This document shows, piece after piece, positions 40,518 to 49,682 of a stretch of DNA of 64,000 nucleotides. Each line of letters opens with the position of its first letter. The first letter of the stretch is position 1. The notes beneath the pieces were generated by a model, which saw only the letters and a program-made list of their open reading frames with translations, was not told the origin of the DNA and made no database searches. Source of the stretch: Roseicyclus sp. (GTDB lineage: Bacteria; Pseudomonadota; Alphaproteobacteria; Rhodobacterales; Rhodobacteraceae). The stretch is from contig JAGYLB010000112.1 in the NCBI GenBank assembly GCA_018401055.1, forward strand, positions 62,001 to 126,000, given 5' to 3'. A program made the position numbers and the translations under genes.

Positions 40518-41711
40518 ATGCGGCAGACCTGGCGCTGGTTCGGCCCCGGCGACGAGATCAAGATATCCGAGATCGTGCAGACGGGCGCGCAAGGCATCGT
40601 GTCTGCGCTGCACCATGTGCCCACGGGCGCGCTTTGGACAGCTGACGAGATCGCAAAGCGCAAGCGCGAGATTGAAGGGCCGCCCGGGGCGCCGACGGGC
40701 CTGACTTGGGATGTGGTCGAAAGCCTGCCGGTGTCCGAGGCGATCAAGACCCAGACCGGGGATTGGCGCGCGCATGTCGACGCCTGGCGCGAGAGCCTGC
40801 ACAATCTGGCTGGCGCCGGGATCGAGGTGATCTGCTACAATTTCATGCCTGTGCTCGACTGGACCCGCACCGACCTGCACCACCCCGTTTCCGGGGGCGG
40901 CACCGCGATGCATTTCGACCTGCTCGATTTCGCCATCTTCGACCTGCATGTTCTGGAACGCCCCGGTGCCGCGGCCGATTATCCCGACGATCTGCGCGCC
41001 GAGGCCCGCGCGGCATTTGAACGGGCAGGCGCCGATCTGGGGCCGCGTCTGGTGGAAAACATCCTCAAGGGCCTGCCGGGGGCAGCCGAGCATTGGGGCC
41101 TGACCGAAGTGCGCGCGGCGCTCGCCCGCTATGACGGGATCGACGCCGACCGCCTGCGCGCGAACCTTGCCGATTTCCTCGAACAGGTGGTGCCGACCGC
41201 CGAGGCGTTGGGGCTGAGGCTGTGCTGCCACCCTGACGATCCGCCCTTTGCGCTGCTGGGCCTGCCGCGCATCATGTCCACGCTCGACGATTACGCCGTC
41301 CTGATGGCGCGTGTGCCCAGCCCTGCCAATGGCATCACCTTTTGTACCGGATCGCTGGGGGTTGCCCCCAGTTTCGACCCTGTGGCTTTCATCGAGCATC
41401 TCGGGCCGCAGATCCATTTTGTCCATCTGCGCAACACCACGCGCGGGCCGATGCGGGGCGGGCGCTGCAGTTTCACCGAAAGCGCGCATCTGGCGGGCGA
41501 TACCGACATGGTCGCCACGATCCGCGCGCTGTCCGCCGAGGAACGCCGCCGCAAGGCCGAGGGCAGGGCGGATGCCACCATCCCCATGCGCCCCGACCAT
41601 GGCCATGCGCTTCTGGCTGACCTCGACCGGCCGATGATGCCGGGCTACCCGCTGATCGGACGGATGCGGGGGCTGGCGGAACTCAGGGGGGTGATGGCGG
41701 CCTTCGCCTGA
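40518..41711 (+). CDS. uxuA: Mannonate dehydratase UxuA
   Basis: A 397-residue enzyme that dehydrates D-mannonate to 2-keto-3-deoxy-D-gluconate. Family patterns are MRQTWRWFGPGDEIKISEI, IEVICYNFMPVLDWTRTDL, LCCHPDDPP (metal ligands), ITFCTGSLG and HLRNTTR. It lies 3 bp after the ABC ATPase and closes the operon. It identifies the pathway as glucuronate (or glucuronide) breakdown through fructuronate and mannonate. Confidence 0.95.
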   Translation: MRQTWRWFGPGDEIKISEIVQTGAQGIVSALHHVPTGALWTADEIAKRKREIEGPPGAPTGLTWDVVESLPVSEAIKTQTGDWRAHVDAWRESLHNLAGAGIEVICYNFMPVLDWTRTDLHHPVSGGGTAMHFDLLDFAIFDLHVLERPGAAADYPDDLRAEARAAFERAGADLGPRLVENILKGLPGAAEHWGLTEVRAALARYDGIDADRLRANLADFLEQVVPTAEALGLRLCCHPDDPPFALLGLPRIMSTLDDYAVLMARVPSPANGITFCTGSLGVAPSFDPVAFIEHLGPQIHFVHLRNTTRGPMRGGRCSFTESAHLAGDTDMVATIRALSAEERRRKAEGRADATIPMRPDHGHALLADLDRPMMPGYPLIGRMRGLAELRGVMAAFA

Positions 41712-41717
41712 GTTTTA

Positions 41718-41768
41718 TTGAGAATAAGTCGCAACAGCATTGACTTTTTGCGAATGGGTCGCAATATA
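41718..41768 (+). promoter_or_regulatory. Promoter with two Fur/Mur-like boxes before the metal transporter
   Basis: TTGCGAATGGGTCGCAA (41748-41764) has perfect TTGCGA/TCGCAA arms; TTGAGAATAAGTCGCAA (41718-41734) is a one-mismatch copy 30 bp upstream. A promoter TTGACT (41740-41745), 17-bp spacer, AATATA (41763-41768) encloses the second box. The layout suggests repression by a Fur-family metal regulator (Mur or Fur). Confidence 0.65.
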
Positions 41769-41825
41769 CAGTCCTGACGGCACGGCCCGCGCGCCCGTCT
41801 GCGCGCCCAAGTCAGGACTTACGCA

Positions 41826-42779
41826 ATGCTGCTGACCCGACGCTTCTTGTTGTCTTTTGCCACTGCCGCGGCGTTGGCCCTGCCTGCCGCGGCGCAGGAA
41901 CGTCTTTCCGTCGTGGCCACCACCGGCATGATCGCCGACGCCGCCCGTCAGGTCGGCGGCGATCTGGTGGAGGTCACGGCCCTGATGGGCCCGGGCGTCG
42001 ACCCCCATTCCTACCGTCAGACCCGTAGCGATATCGTGGCCGCAGCGCGTGCCGATCTGGTGCTGTGGAATGGTCTCTACCTCGAGGCGCAGCTGGAGCC
42101 CTTCTTGCTGGAATTGGCCGCCGAGCGCGCGGTCGTTGCCGTGGCCGAGGCGATCCCGACCAGCCAGCTGATCGGCTCCGAGGATTACGAGGGCCGGTTC
42201 GACCCGCATGTCTGGATGAATCCCAATCTGTGGTCGCGCGTCGTTCTGGCGACCCGCGATGCGATGATCGCGGCCGACCCCGACAATGCCGAGACCTACA
42301 CCGCCAATGCGGCGACGCATCTTGAGGAACTGGCCTCCCTTGCCGTCTATTCCCAGACCGTACTGGCCTCCATCCCGGCCGAAAGCCGGGTGTTGATCAC
42401 GGCTCATGACGCCTTCAACTATTTCGGCGCCTCCTACGGCTTCGAGGTGGTGGGCATCCAAGGTATTTCCACCGAAAGCGAGGCGGGGCTGAACCGGATC
42501 ACGGAACTGGTCGACATGCTGGTGGCCCGCAACATCGGCGCGGTCTTCGTCGAGACCTCGGTATCGGACCGCAACATCCGCGCGCTGATCGAGGGTGCGG
42601 CGGCGCAAGGCCATACCGTCGACATCGGTGGTGAGCTTTATTCCGACGCCATGGGCACGCCCGGCACCTATGAGGGGACCTATCTTGGCATGATCGACCA
42701 CAACGTGACCACCATCGCCCGCGCGCTGGGGGGGCAAGCGCCCGAACGCGGCCGCATCGACGAGTTGGCGATGAATTGA
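41826..42779 (+). CDS. Manganese/iron ABC transporter substrate-binding protein (MntA/SitA-like)
   Basis: A 317-residue secreted cluster-A-I receptor: signal peptide ends at AAAQ, metal-binding His in GPGVDPHSYRQT, His in GRFDPHVWMNP, Glu/Asp in the C-terminal lobe (GISTESEAGLNRI, GELYSDAMG). Absence of a long His-rich loop argues against zinc and for Mn or Fe. First gene of the four-gene uptake operon. Confidence 0.9.
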   Translation: MLLTRRFLLSFATAAALALPAAAQERLSVVATTGMIADAARQVGGDLVEVTALMGPGVDPHSYRQTRSDIVAAARADLVLWNGLYLEAQLEPFLLELAAERAVVAVAEAIPTSQLIGSEDYEGRFDPHVWMNPNLWSRVVLATRDAMIAADPDNAETYTANAATHLEELASLAVYSQTVLASIPAESRVLITAHDAFNYFGASYGFEVVGIQGISTESEAGLNRITELVDMLVARNIGAVFVETSVSDRNIRALIEGAAAQGHTVDIGGELYSDAMGTPGTYEGTYLGMIDHNVTTIARALGGQAPERGRIDELAMN

Positions 42780-42787
42780 CCGAGATC

Positions 42788-43599
42788 ATGCCGTCCACGC
42801 TGACATTGGCCGCAAACTTTGGGGCGCAGACCGGGGCGGGGCTTGACCCCGCCAGCCCGCTCAGCCTGCGCGGCCTGACGGTCAGCTATGGCGACAAGCC
42901 TGCGCTGTTCTCGGTCGATGCCAGCTTTCCAGCGGGGGCCATGTCGGCCATCATCGGGCCTAACGGGGCGGGCAAATCCACGCTTCTCAAGGCGGCGCTG
43001 GGGCTGATCCCGACGGTGTCGGGGCAGGTCAGCTTTTCGGCCAGCCCTTGGCCAACGCCCGCGACCGCATCGCCTATGTGCCCCAGCGCGCCAGCGTCGA
43101 TTGGGATTTTCCGACCACCGTGATCGACGTGGTCTTGATGGGCCGCTACCGCAAGCTGGGCCTGTTTCGCCGGGTCAGCCGGGCGGAACGCGCCCTTGCC
43201 CTTGAGGCGCTGGCCCGTGTCGGGATGGACGGCTTCGCCAACCGCCAGATCGGGCAACTCTCGGGCGGCCAGCAGCAGCGGGTCTTTCTCGCCCGCGCGC
43301 TGGCGCAAGAGGCCGATCTCTATCTGCTGGACGAGCCTTTCGCGGGCGTCGACGCCGCCACCGAGCGCGCCATCATCGACCTGCTCAAGGGGCTGAAGGC
43401 GCAAGGCAAATCCGTCATCGCCGTGCATCACGACCTTGCCACCGTGGCCGCCTATTTCGACCATGTCTTTCTCGTCAACGTCCGCGCCATGGCCGAGGGG
43501 CCGGTCGAGACCACCTTCACACCCGCAGCGCTGGCGCAGACCTATGGCGGCCGTCTTGCGGCCACGCATCTGGACCAGCTTGCCCTGACGGTGTCCTAG
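42788..43599 (+). CDS. Manganese/iron ABC transporter ATP-binding protein, frameshifted
   Basis: Walker [10 protein letters not shown] and signature [15 protein letters not shown] are on opposite sides of a break near 43040, where loss of one T (GTCAGCTTTTTCGG) shifts the frame; the Q-loop [13 protein letters not shown] follows it. Walker B is [12 protein letters not shown]. Restored length about 270. A TTG at 42776 overlapping the mntA stop is an alternative start. Confidence 0.87.
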
Positions 43600-43602
43600 G
43601 TC

Positions 43603-44812
43603 ATGTCGGAATTCCTTGCCGCGCTGATGCTGCAGGCGGGTTACAATGCCACGCTGGTGACCATCGGGGCGAGCCTTCTGGGCTTTGCGGCGGGGGCGGC
43701 GGGCACCTTCTTGTTCTTGCGCAAGCGGGCGCTGGTGTCGGACGCGGTCGCCCATGCCACGCTGCCCGGGGTCGCCATCGCCTTTCTGGTCATGGTCGCC
43801 TTTGGCGGCACCGGACAAAGCCTTGGCGGTCTGCTGATCGGCTCCGCGCTCAGCGCCTTTGCCGGGCTGTGGCTGGTGGAATCGATCGCGCGGACCACAC
43901 GGCTGGCCGAAGATGCGGCCATCGGGGCGGTGTTGTCAGTGTTCTTCGGCTTTGGTGTCGTGCTCTTGACGGTGATCCAGACGCTCGACCGTGGGCGGCA
44001 GGCGGGGCTGGAGGATTTCTTGCTTGGCTCCACCGCAGGCATGTTGTTGCAAGATGCGCAGACCATCGCCTTGGGCGGTGCGGTCATTGTGGCGGCAATC
44101 TGGGTGCTGCGCCGCCCGATGACGCTGGTGGCCTTTGACGCGGGCTATGCGGCGGCGATGGGCATCGATACGCGCAAGGTCGATCTGGCGATGATGGGGC
44201 TGGTGATGGCTGTCACCGTCGTCGGGCTCAAGCTGGTCGGGCTGATCCTGATCGTGGCCATGTTGATCATTCCCGCCGTCACCGCGCGGTTCTGGACCAA
44301 CCGGGTGGAACGGGTGCTCTGGGTCGCGGGGATGATCGGCGGGGTGGCGGGCTACGTGGGGGCGGCGCTGTCGGCCTCGGCCCCCGACCTGCCCACCGGG
44401 CCGATCATCGTGCTGATCGCAGCCGCTGTCTTCGCCTTGTCGCTGATCCTTGCGCCCGCGCGCGGTGTGCTGGCCTCGGCCTTGGCGCACCGCCGGTTTC
44501 AGGCGCGCGTGCATCGCCGGCAGGGGCTGCTGGCGCTGGTGCGGGCGGAACCCATCCACGACCCGCTGACGCTGCGCATCTTGCGGGCCGAGGGGTTGAT
44601 CCGCCGCGACGGGGTCGCCACCGACAAAGGCAAGGCGCTTGCCGCCAAGATCGCGCGCGACGAACGCCGCTGGGATGTGGCGCGCGCGGTGCATCAAGAC
44701 ACTGCGCTGACCGGGCGCTACGACGGGCTGACCCCGATCGAAGAGGTCTTTACCGCCGACCAGATCGCCGATTTCGACGCGCGTCTGGGCGGCCCGCAGC
44801 CGGTGGGGGTAG
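43603..44812 (+). CDS. Manganese/iron ABC permease with winged-helix-like C-terminal extension
   Basis: About 285 residues form a typical eight-helix MntB/SitC permease (FLFLRKRALVSDAVAHATLP signature region). A further 115 residues form a soluble tail (LLALVRAEPIHDPLTLRILR, AEGLIRRDGVATDKGKALAA) that looks like a DtxR/MntR-type winged helix. The frame stays open to 45459 only because GTGGGGGTAG carries one extra G; with four G the TAG at 44810-44812 ends the gene 3 bp before the next ATG. Confidence 0.82.
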
Positions 44813-44815
44813 GCC

Positions 44816-45742
44816 ATGGGCGCGGAATTCGTGCAGTTCTCGCTGACCCCGATCCTGATCGGCATCCTTGCTGCCATCGCCTGTGCGTTGCCGGGCAACT
44901 TCTTGATCCTGCGGCGGCAGGCGCTGATCGGGGATGCGATTTCCCATGTCGTGCTGCCGGGGATCGTGGTGGCCTTTCTGGTCACGGGCACGGTCGCGGC
45001 GATCCCCATGCTGCTTGGGGCGGGGGCAGCGGCGCTGGTCGCAGTCGTCTTGATCGAGGCGATCCGCCGTCTGGGCGGGATCGAGCCGGGGGCGGCCATG
45101 GGCGTGGTTTTCACAGCGCTTTTCGCGGGCGGTGTGCTGCTCTTGGAGCAATCCGACACATCGGCCGTGCATCTGGATGTCGAACACGCGCTGATGGGCA
45201 ATCTGGAAACCTTGATCTGGCTTCGTGCAGAGGGATGGGAAAGCCTTTTGGACCCTGCAGCGCTGGCGAGCCTGCCGCCCGAACTGCCGCGCATGGCGGT
45301 GGTGGCGGCGTTGATCGCAGTGCTCACTGTGATCTTCTGGAGGCCCCTCAAACTCTCGACCTTCGACGAAGGGTTCGCCCGCGCCATCGGCCTGCCGGTC
45401 TCGGCCATCGGTCTGGCGCTGGTCATCACCGCCGCCGTCGCCGCCGTCGCGGCCTTTGATGCGGTCGGGTCGATCATCGTCATCGCCATGTTCATCTGCC
45501 CGCCCGCGGCCGCCCGGCTGATGACCAACAGCCTTGCCGCGCAGGTCTGGTGGTCGGTCGCTCTGGCGACGCTCTCGGCTATCCTCGGATATGTGCTGGC
45601 GGGCTATGGGCCGATCTGGCTTGGGTTCTCCAACTCGGTCAGCGCGGCGGGCATGATCGCGACCGTCTCGGGTGTGATCCTCGGGCTGGCCTGTGTGTTC
45701 GGGCCCTATCGCGAGCGGGTGGGCATCGCGGTCGGGGTGTGA
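44816..45742 (+). CDS. Manganese/iron ABC transporter second permease (SitD/MntD-like)
   Basis: A 308-residue eight-helix permease of the same family without the soluble tail. It carries FLILRRQALIGDAISHVVLP and DAVGSIIVIAMFICPPAAA. Two different permeases in one operon are typical of Sit/Mnt systems that build a heterodimeric channel. Confidence 0.9.
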   Translation: MGAEFVQFSLTPILIGILAAIACALPGNFLILRRQALIGDAISHVVLPGIVVAFLVTGTVAAIPMLLGAGAAALVAVVLIEAIRRLGGIEPGAAMGVVFTALFAGGVLLLEQSDTSAVHLDVEHALMGNLETLIWLRAEGWESLLDPAALASLPPELPRMAVVAALIAVLTVIFWRPLKLSTFDEGFARAIGLPVSAIGLALVITAAVAAVAAFDAVGSIIVIAMFICPPAAARLMTNSLAAQVWWSVALATLSAILGYVLAGYGPIWLGFSNSVSAAGMIATVSGVILGLACVFGPYRERVGIAVGV

Positions 45743-45805
45743 CGGGTTGCGCGCGGCCATGGCTCGGGGCAGGGTGCATCATCGCATCTGCAACGGACCC
45801 ATCCC

Positions 45806-46636
45806 ATGACCGACGCCTATGATCCCGCCACCGAGGGCGCGCAGATGTCCTATGCGCGCGAGATGAGCTATGGCGATTACCTCGCGCTCGAAGGGCTGTT
45901 GGAAGGGCAAAAACCCCTGTCGAACGCCCATGACGAGATGCTGTTCATTATCCAGCACCAGACGAGCGAATTGTGGATGCGGCTGGCGATCCATGAATTG
46001 ACGGCCGCGCGCACGGGCCTGATGGGCGGAGAGGTGCGCTCGGTGTTCAAGATGCTGACGCGCGTGGCGCGCATCTTCGAGCAGTTGAACGGGGCATGGG
46101 ATGTGCTGCGGACGATGACGCCGTCGGAATACACCGCCTTCCGCGATGATCTGGGCAAGTCCTCGGGGTTTCAGTCGCACCAGTATCGCCGGATCGAATT
46201 CATGCTGGGCAACCGCAACCCCGCGATGCTGAAGGTGCATGAACATCGCCCGGCTCTGCATGGTGCGCTGGTGGCCGAACTGTCGCAAAAATCGCTCTAC
46301 CATGTCGCGCTGGACCGTCTGGGCGCGGCGGTGGGGCAGGATTTCAGCCCGCACTACAAGATGGACGCGCCCCATGCCGCGCAAGATGCGATCCGCGATG
46401 CATGGGCCAAGGTCTACCAATCCCCGCAGGCGCATTGGGAGCTCTATGAAATGGCCGAAAAGCTGGTCGATCTTGAGGATTATTTCCGCCGCTGGCGCTT
46501 CAACCACGTCACGACCGTGGAACGCATCATCGGCTTCAAACGCGGCACGGGGGGCACGTCAGGGGTGCAGTACCTGCGCCGGATGCTCGAGGTGGAACTG
46601 TTCCCCGAGCTTTGGCAGGTCAGGGGGCAGCTATGA
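45806..46636 (+). CDS. kynA: Tryptophan 2,3-dioxygenase
   Basis: A 276-residue haem dioxygenase opening the indole ring to N-formylkynurenine. Substrate-binding motif FIIQHQTSELWMRL, SGFQSHQYRRIEFMLGN, and the GFKRGTGGTSG loop are diagnostic. It overlaps kynureninase (ATGA). A formamidase gene is not in the window. Confidence 0.95.
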   Translation: MTDAYDPATEGAQMSYAREMSYGDYLALEGLLEGQKPLSNAHDEMLFIIQHQTSELWMRLAIHELTAARTGLMGGEVRSVFKMLTRVARIFEQLNGAWDVLRTMTPSEYTAFRDDLGKSSGFQSHQYRRIEFMLGNRNPAMLKVHEHRPALHGALVAELSQKSLYHVALDRLGAAVGQDFSPHYKMDAPHAAQDAIRDAWAKVYQSPQAHWELYEMAEKLVDLEDYFRRWRFNHVTTVERIIGFKRGTGGTSGVQYLRRMLEVELFPELWQVRGQL

Positions 46637-47820
46637 GCGTCTATCGCAAGCACATGTTCGACATCCCCGAGGGGGTGATCTACCTCGACGGGAATTCGCT
46701 GGGGCCCTTGCCCAAGGCGGTGCCCGCGCGGGTGGCCGAGGCCGTGACCGGCGAATGGGGCGCGCATCTGATCAAGGGATGGAACGTGGATGGCTGGATG
46801 GCGCAACCGTCCCGCGTAGGCGATCTGGTGGGCCGTCTGATCGGGGCGCCTGCGGGATCGGTGGTGATGGGCGACACTCTGTCGATCAAGGTCTATCAGG
46901 CGCTGTCGGCGGCGCTGCAGATGCGGTCTGAGCGTCGCGTGATCTTGTCGGACAACGGGAATTTTCCGACTGATCTTTACATGGCCGAGGGGCTGGTGCG
47001 GCAGTTGGGCCATGGCCACGAATTGCGCGTGGTCGACCCCGAGGCAGTGGCCGAGGCGATCACCGAGGAGGTCGCCGTGGTGATGCTGACGCAGGTCGAT
47101 TACCGCACCGGGCGGATGCACGACATGGCGGCCATCACCAAACGCGCCCATGCGGCGGGCGCGGTGATGATCTGGGATCTGGCCCATAGCGCAGGGGCCG
47201 TGCCGGTGGACCTTGCCGGGTGCGGCACCGACTTCGCCGTCGGCTGCACCTACAAATACCTCAACGGCGGCCCGGGTGCGCCCGCCTTCATCTATGTCCG
47301 GCCCGATCTGGCCGATCATGTTCAGCCCGCGCTGGCCGGATGGCTGGGGCACGCAGCCCCCTTTGCCTTCGATCTGGAGTATCGCCCCGCGCCGGGCGTG
47401 GAACGGATGCGGGTCGGCACGCCGCCGGTGCTGCAACTGACAGCGCTGGAGGCCGCGATGGAGGTCTGGGAGGGGGTCGAGATGGCCGATCTGCGCGCGG
47501 CCTCTGTCGCCTTGTGCGAAACCTTCATCGCCGAGGTCGAGGCGCGCTGCCCCTCGCTGACGCTTGCCAGCCCGCGGGATGCCGGAAGCCGCGGCAGCCA
47601 GGTCTCGTTCCGGTTCGAGCATGGCTATGCCGCGATGCAGGCGCTGATCGCGCGCGACGTGATCGGCGATTTCCGCGCGCCCGACATCATGCGCTTCGGC
47701 TTCACGCCACTGTACGTGTCGCAAGAGGATGTCCGTGCCGCCGTAAGCCTCATCGAGGAGGTGATCAAGGATCGCCTCTGGGACCGGCCGGAATACATGG
47801 CAAGGCAGAAAGTCACCTGA
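46633..47820 (+). CDS. kynU: Kynureninase
   Basis: A 395-residue PLP enzyme cleaving kynurenine to anthranilate and alanine. Motifs include YLDGNSLGPLP at the N-terminus, VIWDLAHSAGAVPV-type PLP phosphate/Asp region, and the PLP lysine in GCTYKYLNGGPGAPAF. The ATG at 46633 overlaps the kynA stop, so the pair is coupled. Confidence 0.95.
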   Translation: MSVYRKHMFDIPEGVIYLDGNSLGPLPKAVPARVAEAVTGEWGAHLIKGWNVDGWMAQPSRVGDLVGRLIGAPAGSVVMGDTLSIKVYQALSAALQMRSERRVILSDNGNFPTDLYMAEGLVRQLGHGHELRVVDPEAVAEAITEEVAVVMLTQVDYRTGRMHDMAAITKRAHAAGAVMIWDLAHSAGAVPVDLAGCGTDFAVGCTYKYLNGGPGAPAFIYVRPDLADHVQPALAGWLGHAAPFAFDLEYRPAPGVERMRVGTPPVLQLTALEAAMEVWEGVEMADLRAASVALCETFIAEVEARCPSLTLASPRDAGSRGSQVSFRFEHGYAAMQALIARDVIGDFRAPDIMRFGFTPLYVSQEDVRAAVSLIEEVIKDRLWDRPEYMARQKVT

Positions 47821-47890
47821 ACCCGGTGCGGGGCACGTCTGACCGACCCTCACGGCGGTCGCGTCGCAGCCACAGAAGGAAACCATCGGG

Positions 47891-48427
47891 ATGACGCAAC
47901 CCGACCCTTTCACGATCAGACGGGCGCAGCCGTCCGACCTCCCGCGGCTTGTCGAGATCTTCAACCACTACGTCCTTCACGGCCATGTCAGCTTCGGGAC
48001 CGACCTGCATACGGTCGAAAGCCGAACGCCCTGGTTCGAGACCTTCGGGGTCGGGCGATACCAATTGCTTGTCGCCGACACTGCCGATGGCATCGCGGGC
48101 TGCGCCTACACCAGCAGATACAGGCCGACCCCGGCTTTCGATTTTACGGTCGAGACCAGCATCTACCTGCATCCCCAAAGACGCCGTTCTGGTTTGGGGT
48201 CAAGGCTTTATGCGACGTTGTTTGAGGTTCTGGAAACCCAGCCCGTTCATCTGGCCGTTGCGGGGATTGCCCTGCCGAACCCTGGCTCGATCGCCCTTCA
48301 CAAGCGGTTTGGTTTCGTCGAGGTCGGGACATTCGAGGAATACGCCCGCAAACACGACACCTGGATAAGTTCCACCTGGTTTCAAAAGCGGCTGCCCGGC
48401 GCGTCCGGGCGGACCGGACAGGCCTGA
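47891..48427 (+). CDS. GNAT N-acetyltransferase (phosphinothricin acetyltransferase-like)
   Basis: A 178-residue GNAT protein. FTIRRAQPSDLPRLVEIFNH opens the fold, VETSIYLHPQRRRSGLGSRL is the acetyl-CoA loop (Q/R-x-x-G-x-G/A variant), and NPGSIALHKRFGFVEVGTFE is the C-terminal strand-helix. Closest to the PAT/methionine sulfoximine N-acetyltransferase group, which acetylates amino-acid analogues. Not obviously linked to kynurenine metabolism. Confidence 0.82.
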   Translation: MTQPDPFTIRRAQPSDLPRLVEIFNHYVLHGHVSFGTDLHTVESRTPWFETFGVGRYQLLVADTADGIAGCAYTSRYRPTPAFDFTVETSIYLHPQRRRSGLGSRLYATLFEVLETQPVHLAVAGIALPNPGSIALHKRFGFVEVGTFEEYARKHDTWISSTWFQKRLPGASGRTGQA

Positions 48428-48443
48428 CGACGGGCGCATCCCG

Positions 48444-49682
48444 TCACGATGCCTGCTTCAACGCCTCCTTCGATGGCTGCGTGACGATGCCCTCGTCGAA
48501 CAGCCGCGCTATCTCGCCCTCGGGCAGGCGGGCGACATCGGCAAGGACCGCTTCGGTGTGCTGGCCCAGAAGCGGGGCGGGGGCTGGTGTTTCGCGCGGC
48601 ATGCCGTCGAAGGCGAAGGGCGTGCCAGGGCTGAGGTAGCGGCCTATCCCCGGCTGGTCGACGGCGCTGAAGATCGGGTTTTCCGTGGACAGGTCGGGGT
48701 CTTCCTCGATTGCTTGGGAAAAGGTCCGGAACTCCGACCATGTGATGCCGGAGTGGTCGAAGGTCTTGGCGAAATCCGCGACATTCCGGGTGGCGAACCA
48801 AGGTTCCAGCACCGCAGTGATCGCGTGGCGGGCCAGCCAGCGCGCGCCCTCGTCGCGGAAATCGGCGCCAAGCGCCTTGGCGAGGGCATCCATCGGCGCG
48901 GCCAGCTCAGTGACCTTCAACAGGTTCTGCCATTGCCGCGCGGTCAGGCCGATGACCATGACGCGTCTGCCATCGGCACAGATGAAATCCTGCCCATAGG
49001 CACCATAAAGGCTGTTGCCTGCGCGACCCCGTGTGCTGCCCGTCAGCGCATGTTCTCCGATGATCCCCAGATGCCCCAGCATGGCGGCGGCCACGTCCTT
49101 CAGTGTCAGGTCGACGGCTTGCCCCGTGCCATGCCGCAGCCGGTGCCGCTCAGCCGCAAGCAGGCCCGAGACGACAAGGCCCCCCGCAATGGCATCCCAG
49201 GCGGGCAGCGCGTGGGCGACAGGCTCCGCCGACCCCTCCGGGCCGGTCGCCATGGGAAAACCCACGGCGGGGTTGACGGTGTAATCGACCGCAGGCCGCC
49301 CGTGCCGGTCGCCCCTCAGCGTCACCGACACCAGATCGGGGCGGCTTTGCCTGAGGGTGGCATGGTCGGTCCAGCCGGGGGTCGCAAGATTGGTGATGAA
49401 GAGCCCCGCGTCTTTCCCCGGTGCGCAGATGATCTCCTGCGCGATTTCGCGGCCGCGCGGCGTCTTGACGTCGATGGCGACGGACCGCTTGCCTTTGTTC
49501 ATCCCTGCCCAGAACAGGCTTTGCCCGTTTGGCGCGACCGGCCAGCGCTTTGCATCCATGCCGCCCGTGGGCAGATCGAAGCGGATCACATCCGCCCCCA
49601 TCTGCGCCAGCGTCATGCCCGCCAGCGGCACCGCCACGAAGGCGGAGGACTCAATCACGCGCATGCCGTTGAGAATGCCCAT
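48444..49682 (-). CDS. mct: CaiB/BaiF CoA-transferase, probable mesaconyl-CoA C1-C4 CoA transferase
   Basis: A 412-residue family III CoA-transferase: LNGMRVIESSAFVAVPLAGM, ADVIRFDLPTGGMD, and the catalytic Asp in PAVDYTVNPAVGFPMATG. The DYTVN context and its position beside meh and mcl resemble Mct of the 3-hydroxypropionate bi-cycle, which moves CoA from C1 to C4 of mesaconate. Its ATG overlaps the meh stop by one base. It is the last gene of the operon. Other family III reactions are possible. Confidence 0.75.
   Translation of the reverse strand: MGILNGMRVIESSAFVAVPLAGMTLAQMGADVIRFDLPTGGMDAKRWPVAPNGQSLFWAGMNKGKRSVAIDVKTPRGREIAQEIICAPGKDAGLFITNLATPGWTDHATLRQSRPDLVSVTLRGDRHGRPAVDYTVNPAVGFPMATGPEGSAEPVAHALPAWDAIAGGLVVSGLLAAERHRLRHGTGQAVDLTLKDVAAAMLGHLGIIGEHALTGSTRGRAGNSLYGAYGQDFICADGRRVMVIGLTARQWQNLLKVTELAAPMDALAKALGADFRDEGARWLARHAITAVLEPWFATRNVADFAKTFDHSGITWSEFRTFSQAIEEDPDLSTENPIFSAVDQPGIGRYLSPGTPFAFDGMPRETPAPAPLLGQHTEAVLADVARLPEGEIARLFDEGIVTQPSKEALKQAS

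Noticed and set aside
43603..45459. A 618-codon frame joining the metal permease to more coding sequence.
   Set aside because: After 44810 it is a shadow of the second permease gene; one extra G in GTGGGGGTAG hides the natural TAG.
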